Part shown: positions 24,156 to 29,748 of the stretch, piece by piece
Layout: each line of letters begins with the position of its first letter
How positions within the stretch are numbered: position 1 is the first letter of the stretch
Source: a virus
Strand: one strand, 5' to 3'
Virus record (IMG/VR): IMGVR_UViG_3300046718_000201
Coordinates: 1 to 32,479 of that record
DNA length: 32,479 bases
The notes under the pieces: generated by a model
Seen by the model: the letters and a program-made list of their open reading frames with translations, nothing else
Database searches by the model: none
What the model was told of the DNA's origin: nothing
Program-made: the position numbers and the translations under genes

Positions 24156-26593
24156 GCTACGGCCTGACGGGGGCAAGGGGGCGCGCCACCACACGTTCAT
24201 TCAAGTTGGTTGGCGCTCGTGGCCGCGCCGCTGTTAGCCGTTCCTTCGAGCTCGTGGGTGCACGCGGGCGCGCCGCCGCGCCGCCCGCCCTCGGTGGCAC
24301 GTTCGAGTTGGTCGGCGCTCGGGGCCGGGTGGTCCCGGTCAGCGCCACCACCACCCAGTCCGCGTCGCCGTTCGAGTTGGTCACCTTGCCGCCGGGTACG
24401 TGGGCGCAGGTGGCCGGCCCCGTCGTTGACGTGAACGCCGCCATGCAGTTCGTGGCGCCGGCTCAACCGGACGGCGTTGACGTCCGGTTTCAGTCGCCGG
24501 ATGGGTTGCAGGTGTTCGACGTGTCGGTGTTCCCGCACACGGTGTTCCGCATGTCGGGTGGACAGTTGGTGCCGGTGTTCGTTTCGCCGGTGTCGGCCCC
24601 GGTGCCCGCAGTGGTTGGCGTGACACCACCACCACCACCGGACCCGACGCCCATCCCGGATCCGGGTACGGATGCGCCGCCGCCGACGCCAACGCCGGAC
24701 CCGACACCGGTGACGCCGGACCCGGGCACGGACACTACCTATCTGCCGTTCAATCTGCCGACGGTGGAGTCGCTGCAGGCGTCGGCGGCGGCTCGTGGTG
24801 TGCTCACCGCTGCACACCCGATGGGCGGCATGTGGGTGACGCCGCAGCAACCGGCGGACAACACGGTAGCCGATTATTGGGACATCAACTATCTGTATTA
24901 CCCGCCGAACAACCAGTCGTTCTCGGGGTTGACGTCGTCGGGTTCCACGATCACACACACGGCGACACCGTTGGTCAATGGTGACGTCCTGTTTTTCACC
25001 GCCACCGGCGGCGCCACCGGCGTCACGGTGGGCGCCGTGTATTACGTGGTTGGGAAGGCGACGAACAGTTTTCAGGTGTCCGCGACGTCTGGTGGCGCCC
25101 CTATCACTTTGGGGTCAACGGTTGGTTTGGCGATCACCAAGTCAACGTTGCGGAATCTGTACGGTGGAGAATGCCGCGACCGTTATGCGCGCCGCCCGAT
25201 TCGGCCGGAGGCTTCCGGCACGTGGCAGGTGCTAGACATTGAGTGGGAGATCCGCGCCGCCCAATCGGCGGGCATCAACGCGTTCACGTGGGGCACGGCG
25301 ACGCGTAACGGCATTGAATGGACCCGGCTGCAGTACGCACTCAAGGCCGCGTCGAACCATAACGCGAAGTACCCGACCCGGCCGTTTCACATCATTCCGT
25401 GGGTGCTGAACCTGTCGAGTATTTCCGGGACGCCGGCAACGGAAACACCGACACAATCGGGGCAGATCCTCGCCGACTTGTTCTCAGGCCTGATTAATGA
25501 CCCGGCCTATGCCAAGGGGTTCAGGAAACGGAACAACCGGGTACTGTTCATGCCATACGCGCCGAACGAGGCGCAGGCCGGCAACGGTAGCAGTATCACC
25601 CCAGCCGCCGGTGTCGTGACGTCCGGCATGGAGTTTTACCAGGCGCTCGACGCGAGGATGACGGCGAACGGCACCCCCGCGGATTGGTACATGTGTTTTC
25701 AGTCGAACTTCACCGGCCTGGCCGCGGGGTTCGAGTCGGTTGGCGCCGGCATGGGCCATTTCGGTTCGAGGGATTACAACACCACCGCCGGTAGCGGCAC
25801 GTCCTACGGTGGGGCGCGCACATGGATTCAGAACACCATGGGATTCACTTACCGGAATGCGGCCAGCCCGCCGATGCCGTACATTGCGCCGATTTCCACA
25901 CAGGCATTCGTGCCGCGTGGGACGCCGACGCAGGTGGGCGGCAACGGCATCATGTGGGAGTCGGGTGGCACCCTGAACCTGGAGAACTCGTGCTTGTCTG
26001 CCAGTAACCAGCTTGACCCGACCGGATGGAACATCGTCAATATCAACACGTGGAACGACTTCACCGAGGGTTCCTCGATGGCGCCGTCCAAGGGTAGCGG
26101 GTTCCATTGGCTCGACTTGTGGTCCTGGCATATGGTCAAAATGGTGACGGGTTCATATCCAACCATTGTCCGTGACGGCCTGTATTTGACGCACCGGAAG
26201 CAGAAAACCAGCGGCGTCACGTATACGTCTGTGCAGAAGAAGTTCGTTGTGCAGGCCGGTACGCCGTCGGGTTCGCCGACTACATACACCGGGACCAACT
26301 GGATTGACATTCTCGACGTCGTTGTGTATTTGACGGCGCCGGCGACGGTTGAGGTGACGTCGGGTACTAACGCGCCGGTGTCGTTCACGTTGGCGGCTGG
26401 TCGTAACCGGGTGACGGTGCCGTTGGGGAATGGGACGCAGTCGGCGCGGATCCTCCGCGGCGGCACCCCGACAGGCACCGCGGTTACATCGCCGATCACG
26501 GTGTCGGCGACGCAGTTGGTTCAGGATCTCATGTACTACGGGTGTAGCTCGTTCGCCGGTGTCGCCCGCCCGGTGCCGGTGATCGCTGACTGA
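24152..26593 (+). CDS. Tail protein with GH71/GH99-like glycosidase domain
   Basis: This 813-residue protein is the last of the tail block. The N-terminus has four copies of a short GARGR-containing repeat, each followed by hydrophobic residues and F-(E/K)-L-V. A Pro-rich hinge follows (about 155-195), then a large domain (about 215-665) with patterns of alpha-glucanase/mutanase-like TIM barrels (GH71, also GH99-like): AHPMGGMW, DYWDINYLYYP, LDIEWEIRAAQSAGINAF, HIIPWVLNL and, near residue 632, INTWNDFTEGSSMAPS. A beta domain ends the protein (about 680-813). It would act outside the cell on a surface glucan or capsule. Family assignment is by motif only, and the substrate is unknown. Confidence 0.68.
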   Translation: MSYGLTGARGRATTRSFKLVGARGRAAVSRSFELVGARGRAAAPPALGGTFELVGARGRVVPVSATTTQSASPFELVTLPPGTWAQVAGPVVDVNAAMQFVAPAQPDGVDVRFQSPDGLQVFDVSVFPHTVFRMSGGQLVPVFVSPVSAPVPAVVGVTPPPPPDPTPIPDPGTDAPPPTPTPDPTPVTPDPGTDTTYLPFNLPTVESLQASAAARGVLTAAHPMGGMWVTPQQPADNTVADYWDINYLYYPPNNQSFSGLTSSGSTITHTATPLVNGDVLFFTATGGATGVTVGAVYYVVGKATNSFQVSATSGGAPITLGSTVGLAITKSTLRNLYGGECRDRYARRPIRPEASGTWQVLDIEWEIRAAQSAGINAFTWGTATRNGIEWTRLQYALKAASNHNAKYPTRPFHIIPWVLNLSSISGTPATETPTQSGQILADLFSGLINDPAYAKGFRKRNNRVLFMPYAPNEAQAGNGSSITPAAGVVTSGMEFYQALDARMTANGTPADWYMCFQSNFTGLAAGFESVGAGMGHFGSRDYNTTAGSGTSYGGARTWIQNTMGFTYRNAASPPMPYIAPISTQAFVPRGTPTQVGGNGIMWESGGTLNLENSCLSASNQLDPTGWNIVNINTWNDFTEGSSMAPSKGSGFHWLDLWSWHMVKMVTGSYPTIVRDGLYLTHRKQKTSGVTYTSVQKKFVVQAGTPSGSPTTYTGTNWIDILDVVVYLTAPATVEVTSGTNAPVSFTLAAGRNRVTVPLGNGTQSARILRGGTPTGTAVTSPITVSATQLVQDLMYYGCSSFAGVARPVPVIAD

Positions 26594-26666
26594 TCTTCCA
26601 CCGCCATGCCCGACGGTGGCGCGGCCCACGGCGCCCTTGATCAGCCCGCCAAGTGGTCCGCACAGC

Positions 26667-26706
26667 AATGGCCCCCACCCTCTCGCCGAGGGTGGGGGCC
26701 ATTTTG
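26667..26706 (+). terminator. Strong rho-independent terminator
   Basis: ATGGCCCCCACCCTC (26668-26682) pairs perfectly with GAGGGTGGGGGCCAT (26688-26702) around a 5-base loop and is followed by TTT. It ends the tail operon and lies between convergent units, so it may also stop the minus-strand gene at 26732. Confidence 0.9.
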
Positions 26707-26731
26707 TCGTTGTCGTTTGTCTCGGGACGTG

Positions 26732-26953
26732 TCAGACTGACTTGTCGACTGTCTCCTCCTGTCGGAGCCACTCGTCGGCGGCCTCGTCCCGCACCATCTC
26801 GAGGAGCTTGTCGAGTTTCTCGGGGGTCCACTGGTCGAGCCGGTCGAGGTTGCTACCCCCGGTGGCTTGGTCGGCGGCGGCGAGCGCGTCGTCGATGGCG
26901 CGGTTGCGGGCGCGGCGGGCCTCGATGCGGGCGGCGAGGTTGATGGTTCTCAT
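26732..26953 (-). CDS. Small helical protein of unknown function
   Basis: This 73-residue protein starts at ATG (26953) eight bases after AAGGGGGA. It is mostly helical and strongly charged: a basic N-terminus (RTINLAARIEARRARNR), an Ala-rich helix, and an acidic C-terminal half with LDRLDQWTPEKLDKLLEMVRDEAADEWLRQEE. No family is recognised. It is transcribed away from the HTH gene at 27053, across a shared region that contains a TGACGCG operator half. The only nearby features are the convergent terminator and these control sequences, so it may be an early or lysogenic gene. Confidence 0.65.
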   Translation of the reverse strand: MRTINLAARIEARRARNRAIDDALAAADQATGGSNLDRLDQWTPEKLDKLLEMVRDEAADEWLRQEETVDKSV

Positions 26954-26983
26954 GGTTGGTTCCCCCTTGGTTGGTATGCGAAA

Positions 26984-27012
26984 AGGATACGCCAGCGCGT
27001 CAGTCTGATACA
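26984..27012 (-). promoter_or_regulatory. Divergent promoter/operator region, minus side
   Basis: On the minus strand, TGACGCG-CTGG-CG (27002 down to 26990) abuts a possible -10, TATCCT (26989-26984). A -35 at the right distance (TGTATC) is weak. The sequence matches the left half and spacer of the operators found before the plus-strand small genes. Confidence 0.5.
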
Positions 27013-27031
27013 TGTGGCACTCGGGTGATTT

Positions 27032-27052
27032 TCGGTGCGGCATGATGCGGGG
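27032..27052 (+). promoter_or_regulatory. CATGAT -10 box, leaderless start for HTH gene
   Basis: CATGAT (27041-27046) lies six bases before the GTG at 27053, the same spacing as in the three CATGAT promoters downstream. The -35 region is poor, so the promoter may need an activator or be weak. Confidence 0.45.
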
Positions 27053-27274
27053 GTGGCTCGGTACCTGTCTACCCGTGAGGCCGCCGAGCTCGTGAAGATG
27101 ACGCCGGCGGGGTTCCGCAACCTCGCCGCGCGTGCGCGTCGCGCCGGGGTGGAGTTGCACGCACCCGAGGACACGTGGCCGGATCGGCGCACCCCGATGT
27201 GGGACCGGCGGGCGATCGAGCGTTACCGGGCCGGCCAGCCCGGATCCGGCCGGTGGGGGCCACGAGAGGACTGA
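27053..27274 (+). CDS. HTH DNA-binding protein, excisionase-like
   Basis: This 73-residue protein has a MerR/excisionase-type helix-turn-helix at its N-terminus (RYLSTREAAELVKMTPAGFRNLAARARRAG). A wing and the motif TWPDRRTPMWDRRAIERYRAG follow, a pattern common to actinophage small HTH proteins ('D.RtP.Wde..v..w..gr'). The GTG is preceded by GATGCGGG and by a CATGAT box that suggests a leaderless message. It is a clear paralogue of the protein at 27813. It could be a recombination directionality factor or a Cro-like regulator; sequence alone does not decide. Confidence 0.78.
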   Translation: MARYLSTREAAELVKMTPAGFRNLAARARRAGVELHAPEDTWPDRRTPMWDRRAIERYRAGQPGSGRWGPRED

Positions 27275-27289
27275 CGCGTTGGCGCGTCA
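27272..27289 (+). promoter_or_regulatory. Operator, perfect TGACGCG inverted repeat
   Basis: TGACGCG-TTGG-CGCGTCA, a perfect 7-bp inverted repeat with a 4-base spacer. It begins on the stop codon of the HTH gene and lies upstream of the promoter for the gene at 27344. It is the best palindromic example of the motif found six times in this region. Confidence 0.75.
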
Positions 27290-27308
27290 TTGTTCACCCA
27301 TTTGCACG

Positions 27309-27343
27309 TTGACAGTGACGCGCACGCGCGGCATGATTCTCCT
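27309..27343 (+). promoter_or_regulatory. Leaderless promoter with internal operator
   Basis: TTGACA (27309-27314), 17-bp spacer, CATGAT (27332-27337), six bases, then ATG at 27344. The start codon therefore falls at the expected transcription start. Operator TGACGCG-CACG-CGCGGCA (27316-27333) fills the spacer, so a bound protein would block polymerase. Confidence 0.8.
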
Positions 27344-27514
27344 ATGACCAACACCGCAACCGCAGCCGCCCACACCATCGACATCTACGAACTGGATATG
27401 CACTTCGGCCAGGCGTTCCGCGCCGAGTGCTCCTGTGGTTGGGAGGGCACCGCCCTTACTGGCCCGACCGCCGTCAAGGCCGCCCTCGATGAGGGTGACG
27501 CGCACCGCTCCTGA
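27344..27514 (+). CDS. Small protein with CxCGW motif, unknown
   Basis: This 56-residue protein contains FRAECSCGWEGTALTG...AVKAALDEGDAHRS near its end, a CxCGW...H pattern often seen in small actinobacterial and phage proteins, possibly a tiny metal-binding or zinc-ribbon-like fold. The start has no Shine-Dalgarno sequence, but the ATG lies six bases after the -10 of a strong promoter, predicting a leaderless mRNA. The first residues (MTNT) are shared with the gene at 28253. Function unknown. Confidence 0.7.
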   Translation: MTNTATAAAHTIDIYELDMHFGQAFRAECSCGWEGTALTGPTAVKAALDEGDAHRS

Positions 27515-27525
27515 AGCCCCGCCGG

Positions 27526-27545
27526 CTGGCCTCACCCGAGGCCAG
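27526..27545 (+). terminator. Hairpin between small genes
   Basis: CTGGCCTC-ACCC-GAGGCCAG, a perfect 8-bp stem with a 4-base loop, 12 bases after the stop of the 27344 gene. There is no T-run. It probably limits read-through or protects the upstream mRNA. Confidence 0.5.
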
Positions 27546-27573
27546 TCAACCGCACACCGAAAGGACACCGACC

Positions 27574-27813
27574 ATGCCCGTCTACACCACCCACAACACC
27601 CTGAACCCCGAGGCCACCATCACCACCCTCTACGGCATCAACAGGGCCGCCCACGGCGCCTACCAGGCCGCGTGCGACGCCGCCACGGCCAAAGGTGTCA
27701 GCATCCTCGACGACCTCGCCTGCCGACACCTCAGCTCCCTGTGTGACGTCGTCAGCCTCGCCGCCGACCTCGCCGCCATGGTCCGCGACGACGCCGCCGA
27801 GGCCGGTGCGTGA
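27574..27813 (+). CDS. Small protein of unknown function
   Basis: This 79-residue protein has a polar N-terminus (MPVYTTHNTLNPEATITTLYGINRAAHGAYQAA) and two Ala-rich helices with CRHLSSLCDVVSLAADLAAMVRDDAAE. AAAGGA precedes the ATG, so unlike its neighbours it uses a conventional ribosome binding site and probably depends on transcription from upstream. Its stop overlaps the next ATG (TGATG), coupling it to the second HTH gene. No family recognised. Confidence 0.65.
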   Translation: MPVYTTHNTLNPEATITTLYGINRAAHGAYQAACDAATAKGVSILDDLACRHLSSLCDVVSLAADLAAMVRDDAAEAGA

Positions 27814-28022
27814 TGCCCCTCATCTCCACCGCCCGCGCCGCCGAGATCGCCGGCCTCACCCCCGCTGCGTTCCGCAAGGCCGCCAGCCGTGAACGCGCCC
27901 GCGTCGGCGGCGTCGACCTCCAGGCCCGCCGCGACCGGTGGCCCGACGCCCGCACCCCCATGTACGACGAGCGGAAGGTTCGCGCATGGGTGGCGGGGCG
28001 GGCGTCGCCCGAATCGGCCTAA
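27813..28022 (+). CDS. HTH DNA-binding protein, second excisionase-like paralogue
   Basis: This 69-residue protein has the same layout as the one at 27053: LISTARAAEIAGLTPAAFRKAASRERARVG (helix-turn-helix), then DRWPDARTPMYDERKVRAWVAGR. The two align almost end to end, with shared STxxAAE, TPAxFR and WPDxRTPM(W/Y)D blocks, so they are paralogues. The ATG at 27813 overlaps the previous stop; GTG at 27810 is an alternative. Possible jobs are excision control (RDF) or regulation of the operators nearby. Having two suggests different targets. Confidence 0.78.
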   Translation: MPLISTARAAEIAGLTPAAFRKAASRERARVGGVDLQARRDRWPDARTPMYDERKVRAWVAGRASPESA

Positions 28023-28026
28023 CCCG

Positions 28027-28056
28027 TTGACAGGGTGTCACCGTCGCGTCTACTGT
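28027..28056 (+). promoter_or_regulatory. Promoter of the 15-codon gene
   Basis: TTGACA (28027-28032), 18-bp spacer, TACTGT (28051-28056). TGACA-GGG-TGTCA overlaps the -35 as a small palindrome, and CTGTC/GACAG flank the start region, suggesting control by a protein other than the TGACGCG-binding one. Confidence 0.65.
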
Positions 28057-28100
28057 CTACCTCGACAGGATGACAACTCACCCGCAGGAGGTGACCCTAC

Positions 28101-28148
28101 ATGACCAAGCGTGGCACCCGCATCGGGCGCGGCACCCGCATCGGCTGA
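28101..28148 (+). CDS. 15-residue basic peptide MTKRGTRIGRGTRIG
   Basis: This is a 16-codon frame with an unusually strong ribosome binding site: AGGAGGTGA (28086-28094), a nine-base match to the 16S 3' end, at ideal spacing from the ATG. The peptide is highly basic (four Arg, one Lys) and duplicated internally (RGTRIG twice; the DNA repeat is 18 bases). It has its own promoter upstream and a perfect terminator immediately after, so it forms a complete independent transcription unit of about 140 bases. No family is known to me. It could be a peptide inhibitor, a nucleic-acid-binding peptide, or the coding part of a dual-function RNA. Confidence 0.6.
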   Translation: MTKRGTRIGRGTRIG

Positions 28149-28166
28149 CCCCCGACAACGCCGCCG

Positions 28167-28197
28167 AAGGCCCCCCGACACCGTCGGGGGGCCTTTT
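28167..28197 (+). terminator. Rho-independent terminator of the peptide unit
   Basis: AAGGCCCCCCGAC (28167-28179) and GTCGGGGGGCCTT (28183-28195) form a perfect 13-bp stem with a 3-base loop, followed by TT (a TTTT run in total). It lies 18 bases after the 15-codon gene and just before the next promoter, insulating the two units. Confidence 0.92.
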
Positions 28198-28217
28198 GTG
28201 TTCACCCGATCGGACTA

Positions 28218-28252
28218 TAGACAGTGACGCGCTAGCGTGGCATGATTCTCTT
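28218..28252 (+). promoter_or_regulatory. Leaderless promoter with internal operator
   Basis: TAGACA (28218-28223), 17-bp spacer, CATGAT (28241-28246), six bases, ATG at 28253. The operator TGACGCG-CTAG-CGTGGCA (28225-28242) fills the spacer. The block from TTCACCC (28201) to the ATG is nearly identical to that before the gene at 28551. Confidence 0.8.
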
Positions 28253-28480
28253 ATGACCAACACAGAGAACCTCCCCGCCGAGTACACGATCACCGCCGGC
28301 AAGACCGGATACCTGATCAAGTGGCAGGGCCGCCCGGCCGGTAAGGTCAGCTACCGCAACGGCGCAACGATGGCCGACGCCATCGCGGAAGCCTGGGGAC
28401 ATCGCAGGAACATCCTGATCGCGCAGGGCATCAACGACGGAATGACCCCGGCCGAGGCCATCGCCGCGGCGAACCGGTGA
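28253..28480 (+). CDS. Small protein of unknown function
   Basis: This 75-residue protein has an N-terminal beta part (EYTITAGKTGYLIKWQGRPAGKVSYRNG) and a helical C-terminus (MADAIAEAWGHRRNILIAQGINDGMTPAEAIAAANR). No Shine-Dalgarno sequence is present; the ATG is placed at the predicted transcription start of an operator-controlled promoter. No family is recognised. It resembles small accessory 'moron'-type phage genes: single gene, own promoter, upstream terminator. Product probably cytoplasmic. Confidence 0.7.
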   Translation: MTNTENLPAEYTITAGKTGYLIKWQGRPAGKVSYRNGATMADAIAEAWGHRRNILIAQGINDGMTPAEAIAAANR

Positions 28481-28495
28481 CACGCTGGCGCGTCA
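28478..28495 (+). promoter_or_regulatory. Operator, TGACACG-CTGG-CGCGTCA
   Basis: Inverted repeat with one mismatch, starting on the stop codon of the 28253 gene and followed by ATTGTTCACCC exactly as at 27272. It lies about 20 bp upstream of the next promoter and repeats the arrangement seen before the 27344 gene. Confidence 0.7.
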
Positions 28496-28515
28496 TTGTT
28501 CACCCGATCGGACTA

Positions 28516-28550
28516 TAGACAGTGACGCGCTAGCGAGGCATGATTCTCTT
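28516..28550 (+). promoter_or_regulatory. Leaderless promoter with internal operator
   Basis: TAGACA (28516-28521), 17-bp spacer, CATGAT (28539-28544), six bases, ATG at 28551. The operator TGACGCG-CTAG-CGAGGCA (28523-28540) fills the spacer. It differs from the copy at 28218 by a single base across the promoter. Confidence 0.8.
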
Positions 28551-28856
28551 ATGACCACCGCAACCACCGCCGCCCCCGAGTTCTTCCTCGCCAAGTGCCA
28601 CGAGGGCCACGTCACCCACTACACCGCCGCCGAGCGGGCCGACGTCATGGCGCCATGGTCGTCGGCCAAGTGGAGCTACACCAAGTGCGCCGTGGCCATC
28701 GAGGGTGGCTACAAGGGTCGCTGCAGCAACACCGCGGCGTTTACGCCTATCCGAGTCAAGGTCACCCGCACCGAGTGCGGCCCCCGCTGCACCGGCGCCG
28801 TTGGCCCCGCCTGTGACTGCAAGTGTGGCGGGGCCAATCACGGTGGCGGGCACTGA
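28551..28856 (+). CDS. Cys/His-rich small protein, probable zinc binder
   Basis: This 101-residue protein has an N-terminal part with KCHEGHVTHYTAAERADVMAPW and a C-terminal cysteine cluster (TECGPRCTGAVGPACDCKCGGANHGGG), matching a pattern of small actinobacterial/phage proteins ('C...C..A....C.CsCgG.NHG') likely to bind zinc. It is expressed from its own operator-controlled leaderless promoter. Its last codons lie in the first copy of a 36-bp tandem repeat. Function unknown; the zinc site is an inference from the cysteine spacing. Confidence 0.75.
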   Translation: MTTATTAAPEFFLAKCHEGHVTHYTAAERADVMAPWSSAKWSYTKCAVAIEGGYKGRCSNTAAFTPIRVKVTRTECGPRCTGAVGPACDCKCGGANHGGGH

Positions 28857-28916
28857 AAACGGGCCGCCATAAAGATGGGCGGCGGGCACTGAAAACGGGC
28901 CGCCATAAAGATGGGC
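28845..28916 (+). repeat. 36-bp perfect tandem duplication
   Basis: Two exact copies (28845-28880 and 28881-28916), the first covering the final codons and stop of the 28551 gene. Across the junction GCCGCC pairs with GGCGGC around a 9-base loop, so the duplication creates a hairpin downstream of the gene. It looks recent because the copies are identical. Confidence 0.9.
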
Positions 28917-28960
28917 GACCTAATGGGGCATGAGTCCGCGGCCTGACCCCTGAACCGACA

Positions 28961-28994
28961 ATGGCCCTGACCTGTATTCGCAGGTCAGGGCCAT
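28961..28994 (+). terminator. Perfect hairpin beside attP
   Basis: ATGGCCCTGACCTG and CAGGTCAGGGCCAT form a perfect 14-bp stem with a 6-base loop. No T-run follows on either strand, but the stability suggests a terminator ending the accessory block. The GCAGGTCAG within its right arm recurs at 29091, so it may also act as an integrase arm site. Confidence 0.7.
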
Positions 28995-29004
28995 GATCAT
29001 CTTG

Positions 29005-29050
29005 TGCGCCTGGAGGGACTCGAACCCCCAACTTTCTGATCCGTAGTCAG
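29005..29050 (-). other. attP: attP core: 3' half of tRNA-Arg(ACG)
   Basis: On the minus strand this reads as the anticodon stem-loop (CTGACTACGGATCAG, anticodon ACG), variable region, T arm (GGGGGTTCGAGTCCCTCC) and acceptor 3' strand (AGGCGCA) of an actinobacterial tRNA-Arg. The 5' half of the tRNA is absent, so it is not a tRNA gene. It is the segment a phage carries to restore the host tRNA after integration. Phage genes lie on both sides, which makes it attP rather than attL or attR. Crossover in or near the anticodon loop is expected for tyrosine integrases. Confidence 0.88.
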
Positions 29051-29200
29051 CATGTCGGGTGTATACTCAAGGCGTAGACAAGGCATAACCGCAGGTCAGA
29101 GGTAATCCCATCGCATGATGTCGTGGGTTACCTTACGATGAACAAGGCCACAATATGGGGCATGAAACCGCCCCGCCACCCACCACCGAGGAGAACCGAA
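29051..29200. promoter_or_regulatory. attP arm region with repeats
   Basis: Between attP and the next gene lie AAGGC(G/A)TA twice (from 29069 and 29081), a second GCAGGTCAG (29091-29099), and an interrupted inverted repeat AGGTAA...TTACCT (29100-29105, 29128-29133). Such repeats flanking a core are typical of integrase arm-type and IHF-like binding sites. No gene is evident before 29201. Confidence 0.5.
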
Positions 29201-29494
29201 ATGGACACCCCAACCACCCGCAGTGACGCGGACCGCGCCAAGCTCCTGGCCGGCATCGCGGCCCCGGCCGCCGCACCCGCACCCGTCGCCCCCCGCAACA
29301 CCGAGGCTGAGCGCCGCACCCGCATCACCCTGTACCTCGTCATGGTCGGCGCCGTCCTGGCCGTGGTCGGCCTCATTGTCGGTTTCACCACCGGTAACAT
29401 TTTCGTGGGCATCCTCGCCGGGGCCGCCCTCACCTCCGGTGTCGTGGCCCTCGTCGGCGCCGTGGTCGTGTCAGCGTTGCGGCCCCGCGCATGA
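29201..29494 (+). CDS. Small membrane protein, two TM helices
   Basis: This 97-residue protein has a polar, Ala/Pro-rich N-terminus (residues 1-45, ending in RRTR) and two transmembrane helices (about 48-68 and 72-94), finishing in RPRA. GAGGAGAA sits seven bases before the ATG at 29201, which is better than an upstream in-frame start at 29123. It heads a chain of coupled genes ending in integrase, so it would be expressed with it. Function unknown; a role in superinfection exclusion is possible but unsupported. Confidence 0.68.
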   Translation: MDTPTTRSDADRAKLLAGIAAPAAAPAPVAPRNTEAERRTRITLYLVMVGAVLAVVGLIVGFTTGNIFVGILAGAALTSGVVALVGAVVVSALRPRA

Positions 29495-29532
29495 GTCACC
29501 CCCGCCACCCTCACCCGACAGGAGAACGACCA

Positions 29533-29748
29533 GTGACCACCCCGAAGCCCGCCCCCGCCGCCGCCCACATGGCCGCCGACGCTGAGTGGGACGCAGCCTT
29601 CGCCGTCGCGTGGGCCGAACTCGCCCTCGCCATGCGTGGCCCACTGGCCGAGATCGGCAAGGAGTTCGGCCGCATCCACACCGACCACCTCGCCCGCCTG
29701 GCCGCCGCCGACGGCGCCACCCCCGACAACGTCGAGCTCCGCGGGTGA
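29533..29748 (+). CDS. Small protein with HLAR-DGAT-DNVELR tail
   Basis: This 71-residue helical protein starts at GTG (29533) after AGGAG; an ATG at 29491 overlapping the upstream stop is the alternative. The body is an amphipathic helix (WDAAFAVAWAELALAMRGPLAEIGKEFGRIH). The end, HLARLAAADGATPDNVELRG, is almost the same as the end of the next gene product, so a C-terminal module has been duplicated. No family recognised. Confidence 0.65.
   Translation: MTTPKPAPAAAHMAADAEWDAAFAVAWAELALAMRGPLAEIGKEFGRIHTDHLARLAAADGATPDNVELRG

Noticed and set aside
27810-28022. GTG at 27810 as the start of the second HTH gene
   Set aside because: ATG at 27813 overlaps the upstream stop in the TGATG form used elsewhere in this genome and gives better alignment with its paralogue.
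29005-29050. Possible functional tRNA-Arg gene
   Set aside because: The D arm and 5' acceptor strand are missing; upstream of the anticodon stem the sequence does not continue as a tRNA. It is an attachment-site remnant.
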